Source of the DNA: JABWCQ01 sp964587105
GTDB lineage: Bacteria > Electryoneota > RPQS01
Direction of reading: 5' to 3'
NCBI GenBank assembly: GCA_964587105.1
Contig: CAZPKG010000001.1
Span: 186,001 to 250,000, forward strand
DNA length: 64,000 nucleotides
This document shows positions 25,777 through 34,769 of the stretch, piece by piece; within the stretch, counting starts at the first letter, position 1, and each line of letters opens with the position of its first letter. The position numbers and the translations under genes were made by a program. The notes under the pieces were generated by a model. It saw nothing but the letters and a program-made list of their open reading frames with translations. It ran no database searches and was not told the DNA's origin.

Positions 25777-26847
25777 ATGTTTGATCGCGATTCACGGACA
25801 GAAGCACCATCCCCACGGCGGCGCCAACAGGCGCGTGAGAAGGGCTCTGTTGCGAGATCGCAAGATCTGAATTCCGCCGTCTTGCTGTTGGGTGCGGCAT
25901 TGACGCTGTCGTTCTTTGGTGCCGGAATGATCGAGGGCCTCGGCGAGATTCTCAAGTCGCTGATTCGTCAAGCCGGGACAACGACTTTTGACGATGCGAG
26001 CACAGCTATTCTCATTCGACAGCAGGTGTTCGCTGTCGCGAAGGTCCTCCTGCCGTTTCTATTGACGATAATGATCATTGGTGTTCTGATCAATGTAACG
26101 CAGGTCGGATTTCACATCTCATGGAAAGCTGCCGCGCCAAAGTGGGAGCGGCTGAACCCGATTACCGGATTTCAACGGTTCTTTTCGATTCGTTCTTTGG
26201 TTGAACTGGGCAAGAGCATTCTCAAATTGCTGTTTGTAGGCATGGCGCTGTATTTCACGCTCCAGTCTTCATCGCTGCAAACGCCGTGGATGTTCTTCAT
26301 GCCTACCAATCAGATTATCGGCGAGATGGGCCGTTTACTTAATGATCTGTTTTTCGCTGCGGCAATGGCTTTGCTGGCAATCGGTTTGGCCGACTTTTTT
26401 TATCAGCGCTGGGATCATGAACAGTCGCTTAAAATGACCAAGGAAGAGGTCAAGGAAGAGGCCAAGCAGCAGGAAGGCGATCCCAAGGTTAAAGGCAAAA
26501 TTCGCGAGTTGATGATTCGGTCGTCACTCAAGCGCATGATGAAGAGCGTGCCCGAAGCCGACGTAGTGATTACAAACCCCGTCCACCTTGCAGTCGCCAT
26601 CAAATACGATCGCGCGCAAAATTCCGCGCCGATCGTCGTCGCAAAGGGGGCACGTAAAGTCGCAGAACGGATCAAAGAAATCGCCGCTGAGAACGGCGTG
26701 CCGATCGTGGAGAATAAGCCGTTGGCTCGCGCCCTGTTCAAGTCGGTTGATATCGGAATGGAAATACCGGTTGATTTGTATAAGGCCGTGGCAGAAGTGT
26801 TAGCTTACGTGTATCGAATCAAGAACAAATTCTTCGGAGTTGCATAG
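25777..26847 (+). CDS. flhB: Flagellar export switch protein FlhB
   Basis: This 356-residue protein has an N-terminal basic segment (SRTEAPSPRRRQQAREKG), four membrane helices to about residue 210, and a cytoplasmic domain that sets export specificity. The autocleavage loop reads NPVH (Asn267-Pro-Val-His270) instead of the near-universal NPTH. Asn and Pro, which are chemically essential, are kept, so cleavage may still occur but with altered rate. Downstream VENKPLARALFKSVDIGMEIP is standard. FliK acts on this protein to switch from hook to filament export. Confidence 0.95.
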   Translation: MFDRDSRTEAPSPRRRQQAREKGSVARSQDLNSAVLLLGAALTLSFFGAGMIEGLGEILKSLIRQAGTTTFDDASTAILIRQQVFAVAKVLLPFLLTIMIIGVLINVTQVGFHISWKAAAPKWERLNPITGFQRFFSIRSLVELGKSILKLLFVGMALYFTLQSSSLQTPWMFFMPTNQIIGEMGRLLNDLFFAAAMALLAIGLADFFYQRWDHEQSLKMTKEEVKEEAKQQEGDPKVKGKIRELMIRSSLKRMMKSVPEADVVITNPVHLAVAIKYDRAQNSAPIVVAKGARKVAERIKEIAAENGVPIVENKPLARALFKSVDIGMEIPVDLYKAVAEVLAYVYRIKNKFFGVA

Positions 26848-26853
26848 TCCTAA

Positions 26854-28947
26854 ATGAGCACCGCAGCCGCAACAAAAGCCGTTACGAAAGAGAGCGGCAG
26901 TTCACTCGGCACTCTGCTGAAACAGAGCGACGTCATCATGGCGCTCGCCCTTGTGGCAATCGTCGTTGTGATGATTATTCCGATTCCACCGTTCTTGCTT
27001 GACATTGCACTTGCGTGTTCGATCACAATTTCATTGGCGATTCTATTGACAGCGCTTTATGTTGAAGAGCCGCTCAAGTTTTCCGTGTTTCCCGGCTTGT
27101 TGCTGGTGGTTACGCTGTTCCGTCTGGCGCTGAACGTGGCCAGCACAAGGCTGATTCTCGGTGAAGGTAATGCCGGTTCGATTATCACGGCGTTCGGTAA
27201 CTTTGTTGTCGGGGGAAACTACTTTGTCGGTCTGGTGATCTTTATCGTGTTGGTGGTTATTAACCTGATCGTTATCACAAAAGGCTCGGGCAGAATCGCA
27301 GAAGTCGCGGCACGATTCACATTGGATGCGATGCCCGGCAAGCAGATGGCGATTGACGCCGATCTAAACCAGGGTATGATCGATGAAGCAGAAGCGCGCA
27401 AACGCCGCGAGAAGATTGCCCGCGAAGCTGATTTCTATGGAGCAATGGACGGTGCCTCGAAATTTGTGCGCGGAGACGCGGTGGCGGGGCTGCTCATTAC
27501 GGCGATAAACATTATCGGTGGGTTCGCCGTTGGCATGATTCAGATGGGAATGTCGTGGCAAGATTCCGCAGCGACATTCACAATTCTGACGGTGGGTGAC
27601 GGATTGGTGGCGCAGGTTCCGGCGTTGTTGATATCGGTTGCGAGTGGTATCATCGTGACACGGGCCGCGACGCAGGGAAATCTCGGTGCCGATATCGTCG
27701 GACAATTGTTGGGTTATCCGCGCGCGCTGTTTATCTCGGCGGGCGTATTGGCGTTGTTTGCATTTACACCGGGTCTTCCGACTGTGCCGTTTCTGGTATT
27801 GGCCGCAGCGACTTTTGCCTTAGCGCGCGTCAGTGAGTCAAAGCGAGTCGAAGCGACCAAGGAACCCGAAAGCAACAAACCTGCTCAGCAAAAACCGCAA
27901 GACAGGTTGGAAGATTATGTACTTGTTGATCCGCTTGAGGTCCAGATTGGCTACGGACTAATTCCGCTTGTCGAAGGAGGACCAGGTGGTGATTTGCTGG
28001 ATCGCATAACTGTCCTGCGTAAGCAAATGGCGGCTGACACGGGATTTGTAATTCCGCCTGTGCGCATTCGCGATAATACACAACTCGCGCCGAACGTCTA
28101 TATTATTCGCGTGCGTGGAAGTGAAGCTGCGCGAGGCGAAGTCCGTCCGGGCATGATGATGGCTCTCTCGAGCGGTGACGGAAGCATGAAGATCGAGGGG
28201 ATTCCCACGCGCGATCCGAGTTTCGGTTTGCCGGCAATTTGGATCAACCGCGAGCAGAAAGAACTTGCGCAGTCACGTGGCTACACTGTTGTTGAACCGG
28301 CCGCAGTGGTATCAACTCATCTGTCCGAATTGCTGAAGGCTGAAGGGTACCGATTGATGTCGCGCGAGCTTGTGCAAGAGTTGTTGGATGCCGTGAAACG
28401 TACGCACAAAGCCGTGATTGATGAAATCATCCCCGGTCAACTTGGCATCGGGCAGGTGCAAAAGGTGTTGCAGAATCTCTTGCGAGAAGGCTTGCCGATT
28501 CGAGACATGGCAACGATTCTTGAGACTCTGGCCGACTACGCACCGATGACCAAAGATCCGGAGTACTTGACTGAAGCGGTTCGCGCGGCGTTGTCCAAAG
28601 CGATTGCCGAGAAATATGAGGATGAGCCGGGCAGTTTGTCAGCTTTGACGATGGAGCCGAAGCTTGAGCAGATGATTTCGGATGGACTGCGAACTGCGGC
28701 AAAAGAGGGTTCGGAGTTCGCGCTTCCGACGGCTGTGACGCATAAACTGCTGGGCACGCTTAAGCAAATGGCGCAGGGGATGCTGAATCGCGGCTTCCAA
28801 CCGATCGTCGTGACTGCTCCCGGTACACGCACGTTCTTAAAGAGACTACTTGAAATTGATCAGCCCAATCTTATCGTTCTCTCGACTGCGGAATTGCCGC
28901 CTTCGACGAGAATTCAACCAATGGGTATTGTGAAGATTGAAGGATAA
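26854..28947 (+). CDS. flhA: Flagellar type III export protein FlhA
   Basis: This is the largest export-gate component at 697 residues, usual length. Eight membrane helices fill about residues 20-320, with the FHIPEP-type loop visible as FRLALNVASTRLIL and DAMPGKQMAIDADLNQG. The cytoplasmic C-domain (about 355-697) binds chaperone-substrate complexes. It is followed 6 bases later by flhF. Confidence 0.97.
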   Translation: MSTAAATKAVTKESGSSLGTLLKQSDVIMALALVAIVVVMIIPIPPFLLDIALACSITISLAILLTALYVEEPLKFSVFPGLLLVVTLFRLALNVASTRLILGEGNAGSIITAFGNFVVGGNYFVGLVIFIVLVVINLIVITKGSGRIAEVAARFTLDAMPGKQMAIDADLNQGMIDEAEARKRREKIAREADFYGAMDGASKFVRGDAVAGLLITAINIIGGFAVGMIQMGMSWQDSAATFTILTVGDGLVAQVPALLISVASGIIVTRAATQGNLGADIVGQLLGYPRALFISAGVLALFAFTPGLPTVPFLVLAAATFALARVSESKRVEATKEPESNKPAQQKPQDRLEDYVLVDPLEVQIGYGLIPLVEGGPGGDLLDRITVLRKQMAADTGFVIPPVRIRDNTQLAPNVYIIRVRGSEAARGEVRPGMMMALSSGDGSMKIEGIPTRDPSFGLPAIWINREQKELAQSRGYTVVEPAAVVSTHLSELLKAEGYRLMSRELVQELLDAVKRTHKAVIDEIIPGQLGIGQVQKVLQNLLREGLPIRDMATILETLADYAPMTKDPEYLTEAVRAALSKAIAEKYEDEPGSLSALTMEPKLEQMISDGLRTAAKEGSEFALPTAVTHKLLGTLKQMAQGMLNRGFQPIVVTAPGTRTFLKRLLEIDQPNLIVLSTAELPPSTRIQPMGIVKIEG

Positions 28948-28953
28948 CCGACT

Positions 28954-30153
28954 ATGACCACTCGCACATTTACAGGCCGCAATTTCGCTGAAGCCATTTC
29001 CAAAGTGAAAAGAGAGCTGGGTGAAGACGCCGTTATCCTTAAATCTGAAAAGAAAACAAGCGCAAATTCCTTTGGTTTGGGTGGGCGGGAGATCTTTGAA
29101 GTCACGGCGGCGGACTCGCGAGAACTTAAAGCAGACCTTGAAAATGGCACCGAATTTGCCAATGAACTGTCTGTGCAGCTTAAAGATGAAACACCGGGCC
29201 GCGTACCGGCCAGCCAGAATTACGAGATGGCTCTTTTGAGGTCCGAGGTCACGGCTCTACGCGATCAATTGGCAGACATTGTTAAGCACTTTAAGTATAA
29301 CAATTTACCCTCAATGCCCGAGTCCCTTTCGCGGTCTTTGACGCAGATGACAGAGGCTGGAATTGAGAAAGAACTGGCTACTGACCTGACTGCTGAAGCG
29401 CTGGTCCAACTCGGTCCTGAAGCCCTCATGTCCCCGGAAGAGATTTCCACATTTGTTATAACAAAGATGAGTCGAATTGCACCCCCGGCGGTCAATCGTG
29501 TTGCGCCTCGAAGCGGCAAGCCGTTCAAGGTCGCGTTAGTTGGAGCGCCGGGAGCAGGAAAAACTTCGACGTTACAGAAGCTCGCAACGGATCCTGAAGG
29601 TTACGGTAAACTTAAGATTGGTCTCATTTCACTCGATACGCACCGCATGGCCGCAATCGAGCAGTTGAGAACTTTTGCACGAGTCTCAGGACTGCCGCTT
29701 GAAATTGCCTATTCACCCAAAGATATTCCGGCGGCAATGAACAAGATGACAGGCGTGCAGATAATTTTGATTGACACTCCCGGATGCTCGCCCGGTGAAG
29801 ATCAACGTATGCAGGACCTGTCGGCACTGCTTGAAGTTTTGGAACCCGATGAAACTCATCTGTTGCTTAATGCCACCACCCGTGTGCAAGAGCAGGCCGC
29901 CGTCGCTCGTCGCTTTCAGCAGATCGGCATTACACACCTAAGTTTGACGCGCCTCGATGAAAGTCAACAGCCCGGCGCCCTTGTTACCATTTCACAGATG
30001 GCCAAGAAACCAATCGCTTGGCTGACCACCGGACAAAAGTTCGTCGGCCAAATCGAGCGTTACCGCCCCGATTGGTTGCGCAACAAAGTTTTCGAATCAA
30101 ATTACTCGTCGCGTGCCTTCACGCCGCTGAAATCCACCGTTTCACACGTCTAA
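28954..30153 (+). CDS. flhF: Flagellar SRP-like GTPase FlhF
   Basis: This 399-residue protein has an N-terminal basic B-domain (GRNFAEAISKVKRELGEDA), a helical N-domain, and a G-domain with G1 GAPGAGKT (residues 197-204), DTHRMAAIEQL, G3 LIDTPGCSPG and G4-like LTRLDE. FlhF recruits FliF and sets polar flagellum position. Its usual regulator FlhG (a MinD-like ATPase) is not the next gene. A small membrane protein and fliA follow. Confidence 0.94.
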   Translation: MTTRTFTGRNFAEAISKVKRELGEDAVILKSEKKTSANSFGLGGREIFEVTAADSRELKADLENGTEFANELSVQLKDETPGRVPASQNYEMALLRSEVTALRDQLADIVKHFKYNNLPSMPESLSRSLTQMTEAGIEKELATDLTAEALVQLGPEALMSPEEISTFVITKMSRIAPPAVNRVAPRSGKPFKVALVGAPGAGKTSTLQKLATDPEGYGKLKIGLISLDTHRMAAIEQLRTFARVSGLPLEIAYSPKDIPAAMNKMTGVQIILIDTPGCSPGEDQRMQDLSALLEVLEPDETHLLLNATTRVQEQAAVARRFQQIGITHLSLTRLDESQQPGALVTISQMAKKPIAWLTTGQKFVGQIERYRPDWLRNKVFESNYSSRAFTPLKSTVSHV

Positions 30154-30160
30154 TTAAGTC

Positions 30161-30421
30161 ATGGCAAAGAAAACCACCTCCGCCTTACATGATTTGTTCG
30201 TCGCACTGCGGCGGGTCGTTGTGCTCGTGATTGCGGCGTTCGGGCTGGCAATGGGCTGGCCGCTGCCGATCGTCGGCGTGCGGGTGCTTGTGCTTTGGGG
30301 GACGCTTGTGGTACTATCACACGCGGCGGAAATACTCTTTCAGTACCTCAGCCACCGCGCGCTCATACAGCAGAGCTTGCAAGGCGGAACCGACACCAGC
30401 GGAGGAGCGGCGCGCTCCTAA
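30161..30421 (+). CDS. Small two-helix membrane protein of unknown function
   Basis: This 86-residue protein has two hydrophobic stretches (VVVLVIAAFGLAMGW and VGVRVLVLWGTLVVLSHAAE), a basic N-terminus and a Gly/Ser-rich tail. It occupies the flhG position between flhF and fliA. I do not recognise a family. The spacing (7 bases after flhF) supports it being a real cotranscribed gene, although no clear ribosome site is visible. Confidence 0.55.
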   Translation: MAKKTTSALHDLFVALRRVVVLVIAAFGLAMGWPLPIVGVRVLVLWGTLVVLSHAAEILFQYLSHRALIQQSLQGGTDTSGGAARS

Positions 30422-30430
30422 TTTCTCGCG

Positions 30431-31198
30431 ATGAAAGCCATCAATACGGCAGCAAAAAGTTGGGAAGCCTATGTTCGCACTCAGAGCCCTGAGTTGCGCG
30501 AACAACTTCTGATGGAATATTTGCCGATGGTGCGCAGATTGGCCACTCGTTTTCTGGGCACGCTGCCCAAAAGCGTCAGGTTGGACGATCTCGTTTCGGC
30601 CGGTGTGATGGGGCTGCTCGCTTCGATCGATAATTTTGATCCTACGTTGGGCATAAAGTTCGAGACCTATGCCATGACACGCATTCGCGGAGCAATGGTG
30701 GATAGTCTCAGAGAACTGGATTGGGTTCCGCGTTCTATTCGCCAAAAGGCGCGCAAACTCGAGCAGGCCGTGGACCAGATTACTCGCAGAGTTGGCCGGT
30801 CACCGGAAGACGCCGAGCTTGCTGAACACTTGGGCTTGAACGTGGAAGAGTACCGCGAATTGCTCGACGAAGTTAACGTCGCAGTCTTGTTGTCGCTTGA
30901 CGACACGCTCAAGGGGCAAGACGGTAGCGAGTCATATCTTTCCGACTCCACTCCTGATCATACAACAAACGGTCACGACGAACAGCTTGAAGAGCAGGAA
31001 GTTCGTGATCTGTTGGTGGACGGATTGCGCGATATGCCTGAACAGGAACGGCTCGTTGTCGCGCTGTACTATTATGAAGAGTTGACACTTAAGGAAATTG
31101 GCGAGATTCTGGGGCTTACCGAGTCGCGTGTCTCGCAGATACACTCGAAAGCGTTGTTGGTATTGCGTGCGCGGGTCAGAGCGCGCCTGTCAAAGTAG
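30431..31198 (+). CDS. fliA: Flagellar sigma factor FliA (sigma-28)
   Basis: This 255-residue protein has sigma-70 family regions 2 (LMEYLPMVRRLATRF; FETYAMTRIRGAMVDSLREL), 3 (RQKARKLEQAVDQITRRVGR) and 4 (YYYEELTLKEIGEILGLTES, an HTH), and lacks region 1 as FliA does. The sequence DWVPRSIRQKARKLE is a typical FliA signature. It should drive the two FliA-type promoters found at 52739 and 56263 and be held by the FlgM encoded at 59785. Confidence 0.96.
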   Translation: MKAINTAAKSWEAYVRTQSPELREQLLMEYLPMVRRLATRFLGTLPKSVRLDDLVSAGVMGLLASIDNFDPTLGIKFETYAMTRIRGAMVDSLRELDWVPRSIRQKARKLEQAVDQITRRVGRSPEDAELAEHLGLNVEEYRELLDEVNVAVLLSLDDTLKGQDGSESYLSDSTPDHTTNGHDEQLEEQEVRDLLVDGLRDMPEQERLVVALYYYEELTLKEIGEILGLTESRVSQIHSKALLVLRARVRARLSK

Positions 31199-31227
31199 CA
31201 TTTATTCACTGACCGACGGAGGAAAAG

Positions 31228-31515
31228 ATGTTCCGACCGATCAACAGTGACGATCATACACGTTTTCGGCCTCCGGCCGAGCACGTTAAACAGACCGAAG
31301 CCACCTACCACGGGCAAAAGCGCGATTTCTCCTACGAAGTCGAACAAGTTAACGAAGATCACAAGGAACACCGCGAGCAGCGTGACGAACCGTTCGGCGA
31401 AGATACGTTTGAATCGACCGCTGAACAGGAACAACACCTGAAAGACAGCGCAGAACAGCGCGCCAAGAAGGATCGTACACCGCCAGAATCCGGCCATGTT
31501 GACGTTCAAATCTAA
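31228..31515 (+). CDS. Small hydrophilic hypothetical protein after fliA
   Basis: This 95-residue protein is very rich in His, Glu, Asp, Lys and Gln (HKEHREQRDEPFGEDTF; DSAEQRAKKDRT) and is probably disordered. A strong ribosome site (GGAGG) lies 7 bases before the ATG. It overlaps the next gene by 20 bases. I do not recognise it. No signal peptide, membrane segment or metal motif is evident. Confidence 0.6.
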   Translation: MFRPINSDDHTRFRPPAEHVKQTEATYHGQKRDFSYEVEQVNEDHKEHREQRDEPFGEDTFESTAEQEQHLKDSAEQRAKKDRTPPESGHVDVQI

Positions 31516-32794
31516 ACTCAAACTCTGCCTGCTGCTCTTGACCCTGGGAGTCTCCACGGTTAATGCGGCGTCGCTCCTGTCCGTGCGGTTTGGATCGCAT
31601 CAGGGGTTTGATCGCATGGTTTGTGAATTGTCAAATGCAACCAAGTATGAGGTTAAGTATGCTGAGAACGGCATTGTTGAACTTCATCTTGATAATGTGA
31701 CTGTCAGCGAGAAGTTCTTCTTGCCGAAGCTACCTCCGCAGATCAAGTTGTTGACCAGTGTTGAAGCATTTCTTGAAGGCGAACACAGCATCGTCATCGA
31801 AGTTCGCGGGACCGAGGCACTGTTTGCCAAGTTAACCGAGCTGAAAGGTGCTTCATGGCGGTTGGCGTTGGACTTGTCCAAGAAGAGTGAGCAGCCAGCC
31901 GAGCCTGCGCACGTTGAGCCTACGACTGCCAAACCTGAAACAACCTCGACTTCCAAGCCACAACTTAAGCACCGTCCCGCCAAAGACGAGCCTGCACCGT
32001 ATGTTCCGGGAGACAAGCCGATCGAAACGATTCTTGCCGACAAGCAAGAGCCAAAGCATGAGCAAAAAGAAGAGCCGCAACTCCTGACAGACGAGAAAAC
32101 GGTTGAGAAACCTGTTGCGAAGAAGCACAAGAAATCAGAGGCAAAGCCTGCCATCGAGCCGCTGCTCGCTTCCGATTCACTCAAGGCGCTTGAGATTCTG
32201 GCGGAGTTTTATGACGTGATGGGCGATCAAGATGCAGCGCGGGAATATGCGCGTCTGTATCTCGACAAAGTTGACAGCGGTGGATCTTTTCCAAAGAAAG
32301 AGGCCGAGCATACCGCTACCTGGCCGGCATGGATTCTGGCAGCGATTGCATTTGCCGCAGGCATTGCAGGTGGAATTATCGGAAACCGCTTGCGTCTCCC
32401 TAAGGGTGCCCCGAGTATGCCGAAGTTCAAATTGCCGTCGTTCAAACTCTTTAATTTTGGAAAGCGCAAAGATAAGGTTGAGGAGCTTGCCGACGACCTC
32501 GATAAGCTGGATCGCGCGGTTGCTTCTGAGAAGCATAAGACAAACTTGAAGCCTCAATCCAAGCCGGCAGCGTTCAAAGCGGAAGTTCCGGCTGAAGTTG
32601 TAAAGGTTGCCGAGGAAGATTTCCCTGAAGACACAAAAGAAAATCCTGAAACGGACATGAAAGAGTCCCTCATGGACCGCCGAGTCAAGCGCGTTTTGGA
32701 ACTCTCCGCTCAAAACCGTTCGCTTGCTGATATCGCAAAAGAGCTTGACATGGGTCAAGACGAAGTAAAGCTCATCATTGATTTGAATTCATAG
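31496..32794 (+). CDS. Membrane protein with AMIN-like periplasmic domain and DUF6115-like HTH tail
   Basis: The protein has 432 residues. A signal peptide or first anchor (residues 1-24) is followed by a domain of about 100 residues resembling AMIN (SVRFGSHQGFDRMVCELSNA; ELHLDNVTVS; WRLALDLSKK). A Pro/Lys/Glu linker and a helix-rich stretch (LKALEILAEFYDVMGDQDAA, FimV/TPR-like) come next. A membrane helix lies near residues 277-298, then a basic linker and a C-terminal helix-turn-helix-like tail (RVLELSAQNRSLADIAKELD). This architecture recalls FimV/HubP-type polar organisers with an added DUF6115-like tail. Function is inferred only: envelope-linked positioning or regulation of the flagellum. 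Confidence 0.65.
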   Translation: MLTFKSKLKLCLLLLTLGVSTVNAASLLSVRFGSHQGFDRMVCELSNATKYEVKYAENGIVELHLDNVTVSEKFFLPKLPPQIKLLTSVEAFLEGEHSIVIEVRGTEALFAKLTELKGASWRLALDLSKKSEQPAEPAHVEPTTAKPETTSTSKPQLKHRPAKDEPAPYVPGDKPIETILADKQEPKHEQKEEPQLLTDEKTVEKPVAKKHKKSEAKPAIEPLLASDSLKALEILAEFYDVMGDQDAAREYARLYLDKVDSGGSFPKKEAEHTATWPAWILAAIAFAAGIAGGIIGNRLRLPKGAPSMPKFKLPSFKLFNFGKRKDKVEELADDLDKLDRAVASEKHKTNLKPQSKPAAFKAEVPAEVVKVAEEDFPEDTKENPETDMKESLMDRRVKRVLELSAQNRSLADIAKELDMGQDEVKLIIDLNS

Positions 32795-32801
32795 GTTAAT
32801 C

Positions 32802-33053
32802 GTGTTGCATACTCAAGTCCCGCTGCGCGTCGGCGAAATCGTGACCGCACGCGTCCGCAGAAAACTATCTGAAACTCGTGTTATGATTGATCTCAAAGGT
32901 CGGATGCTCGTTGCCGATCCGGAGCAACCAGTCGCGGTTGGTGATCCGATCACCGTTCAAGTTCTGGCAATTTCTCCGCGTATTCGCCTTCGCCTGTTGA
33001 CTCCTCCGCAAACCGCTCCAGCCGGAAGCTTCCCACTCGATCTCCGCACCTAA
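32802..33053 (+). CDS. Small beta-rich OB/S1-like hypothetical protein
   Basis: This 83-residue protein starts with GTG 7 bases after the preceding stop. Its sequence alternates like a small beta barrel (LRVGEIVTARVRRKLSETRV; MLVADPEQPVAVGDPITVQV; IRLRLLTPP) and resembles the short N-terminal barrel of some FliK-like proteins. The match is weak and no firm family is claimed. A 195-base spacer with a sigma-54 motif follows, so it closes the first large operon. Confidence 0.5.
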   Translation: MLHTQVPLRVGEIVTARVRRKLSETRVMIDLKGRMLVADPEQPVAVGDPITVQVLAISPRIRLRLLTPPQTAPAGSFPLDLRT

Positions 33054-33203
33054 GCCCCGTTCTGCCCGCCTCGCATATCTCCGGCAGTTTGTGCCTGAGT
33101 ACCCCCGGTTCTCTCAAGGTTTTCTCCTTCTTCTTTCATCGTAAGTTGTTATATAATAGTATCTTTGAAATAGTTGCAAATTGCATGAACATGCTATAGC
33201 GTC

Positions 33204-33219
33204 TGGCACCATCCTTGCA
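33204..33219 (+). promoter_or_regulatory. Sigma-54 promoter motif upstream of flgF
   Basis: TGGCACc-atcc-TTGCA is a near-perfect -24/-12 site, with GG (33205-33206) and GC (33217-33218) 10 bases apart. The predicted transcription start is near 33230, leaving about 19 bases to the flgF ATG. It should drive the flgF-flgG-flgA-flgH-flgI-flgJ-flgN-flgK-flgL unit and perhaps the coupled glycosylation genes. Confidence 0.85.
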
Positions 33220-33248
33220 AAGATATTGCTCCGGATACTATAACCTCT

Positions 33249-33971
33249 ATGATCAAAGGCATCTACAACTCCGGAGCGGCCATGCGCGCAGGCACCCTGC
33301 GGCAGGACGTGACCGCCAACAATTTGGCCAACGCCTCAACAGTCGGCTTCAAGCAGGAACGCTTCGTTCTCGAGCAGAAGGTTGACGGCAAGAACGTTGG
33401 AGATTCGCGTAACCTGCTGGAAGCTGTCAAGGCGTCAAGCTATGTGAAATTCAGTTCGGGACCGCTCGAGTCCACCGAAGCGCCGCTCGACTTTGCATTG
33501 CAAGGACCGGGCTTTTTCACGCTCGCGGATGATGACGGCACCTACTACACGCGCAACGGCCGATTTGATCGCAACTCCGACGGCATGCTTGTTGATGCAC
33601 AAGGCCGCCGTCTGCAAGGTATCGGCGGCGACATCACGCTTCCGCCTGGAATCGTGACACTCACCGACGACGGCAACATCAGCGTGGACGGCACGACGAT
33701 CGACAAATTGCGTGTGGTTGAGTTCACCGATTCCGGCGCATTGGTCAAGAAGGGCGACAACCTGTTCACCGACCCAAACAGCGCGGCGGGCGAGCAGCAG
33801 GTGCTAAGAACAAGCGTTGCACAGGGCTTTCTTGAACAATCCAACGTTGACGCCGTGCGTGAAATGATTGAAATGATTACCAACTCGCGGACATATGAAG
33901 CAAGTTCCCGACTTATGTCGGCGCAAGATCAAACTCTGAACCACGTTGTCAACGACATCGGCCGAGTCTAA
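33249..33971 (+). CDS. flgF: Flagellar proximal rod protein FlgF
   Basis: This 240-residue protein has the axial N-terminus (RQDVTANNLANASTVGFKQE), the FlgE/F/G beta domain (LDFALQGPGFFTLADDDG) and the C-terminal helix (REMIEMITNSRTYEASSRLM). Its length and its place before flgG identify it as FlgF. It follows the sigma-54 motif closely. Confidence 0.92.
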   Translation: MIKGIYNSGAAMRAGTLRQDVTANNLANASTVGFKQERFVLEQKVDGKNVGDSRNLLEAVKASSYVKFSSGPLESTEAPLDFALQGPGFFTLADDDGTYYTRNGRFDRNSDGMLVDAQGRRLQGIGGDITLPPGIVTLTDDGNISVDGTTIDKLRVVEFTDSGALVKKGDNLFTDPNSAAGEQQVLRTSVAQGFLEQSNVDAVREMIEMITNSRTYEASSRLMSAQDQTLNHVVNDIGRV

Positions 33972-33983
33972 AGGTTAAAACTC

Positions 33984-34769
33984 ATGATCAAAGCACTCTA
34001 CACGTCTGCCTCAGGTATGCAGGCGCAGCAACGGAATCTCGACAACACGGCGAGCAACATTGCCAATGCCAACACCACCGGCTATAAGCGCAGCCGCATT
34101 GAGTTTCAAGACCTAATTTACGAGAATATTCGTATTCCGTCGGCAACGGATCAAGGCACGACACTACCCGTTCCGCTACAAATCGGCGGCGGCACGCGCG
34201 TTGTTGCGAGCGTCAAGAACTTTGAAACCGGCGCTCCCCAAGAGACCGGCAATCCGCTCGACCTGATGATTCGCGGTGACGGATTCTTTCAAGTTCTGAT
34301 GCCGAACGGCGTTGTCGGCTTTACCCGCGACGGCGCATGGAAGATGACTTCCGAAGGTCAGATCGTGAATGCGCAAGGTTTGCCGATGGAGCCGCCAATC
34401 AATGTTCCGACAGATGCAACGTCCGTGATGATTTCACCGGAAGGCAAAGTTTCAGTCATGACGCAAGGAAATAGCACGCCATCGGAGATCGGACAAATTG
34501 AACTGGTACGCTTTGTGAATCCCGCCGGCCTGTTGAATGACGGCGGCAATGTATATACGCAAACGATCTCGTCCGGCGATCCACTCTCCGCTACGCCGGG
34601 CTCGGACGGAACGGGCACAATTGAGCAAGGTTATCTCGAAGCATCGAACGTGAAGATCGTCAACGAGATGATCAATCTCATTACAGCGCAACGCGGCTAC
34701 GAGCTAAACTCTCGCGCCATTCGCACCGCCGATGACATGATCAGCATTGCAACTCAATTGAAGCGGTAA
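33984..34769 (+). CDS. flgG: Flagellar distal rod protein FlgG
   Basis: This 261-residue protein is of standard length. The signatures are MQAQQRNLDNTASNIANANT, LMIRGDGFFQVLMPNG and the C-terminal EMINLITAQRGYELNSRAIR. It forms the distal rod inside the P and L rings. Its stop overlaps the flgA ATG by 1 base (TAATG). Confidence 0.96.
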   Translation: MIKALYTSASGMQAQQRNLDNTASNIANANTTGYKRSRIEFQDLIYENIRIPSATDQGTTLPVPLQIGGGTRVVASVKNFETGAPQETGNPLDLMIRGDGFFQVLMPNGVVGFTRDGAWKMTSEGQIVNAQGLPMEPPINVPTDATSVMISPEGKVSVMTQGNSTPSEIGQIELVRFVNPAGLLNDGGNVYTQTISSGDPLSATPGSDGTGTIEQGYLEASNVKIVNEMINLITAQRGYELNSRAIRTADDMISIATQLKR

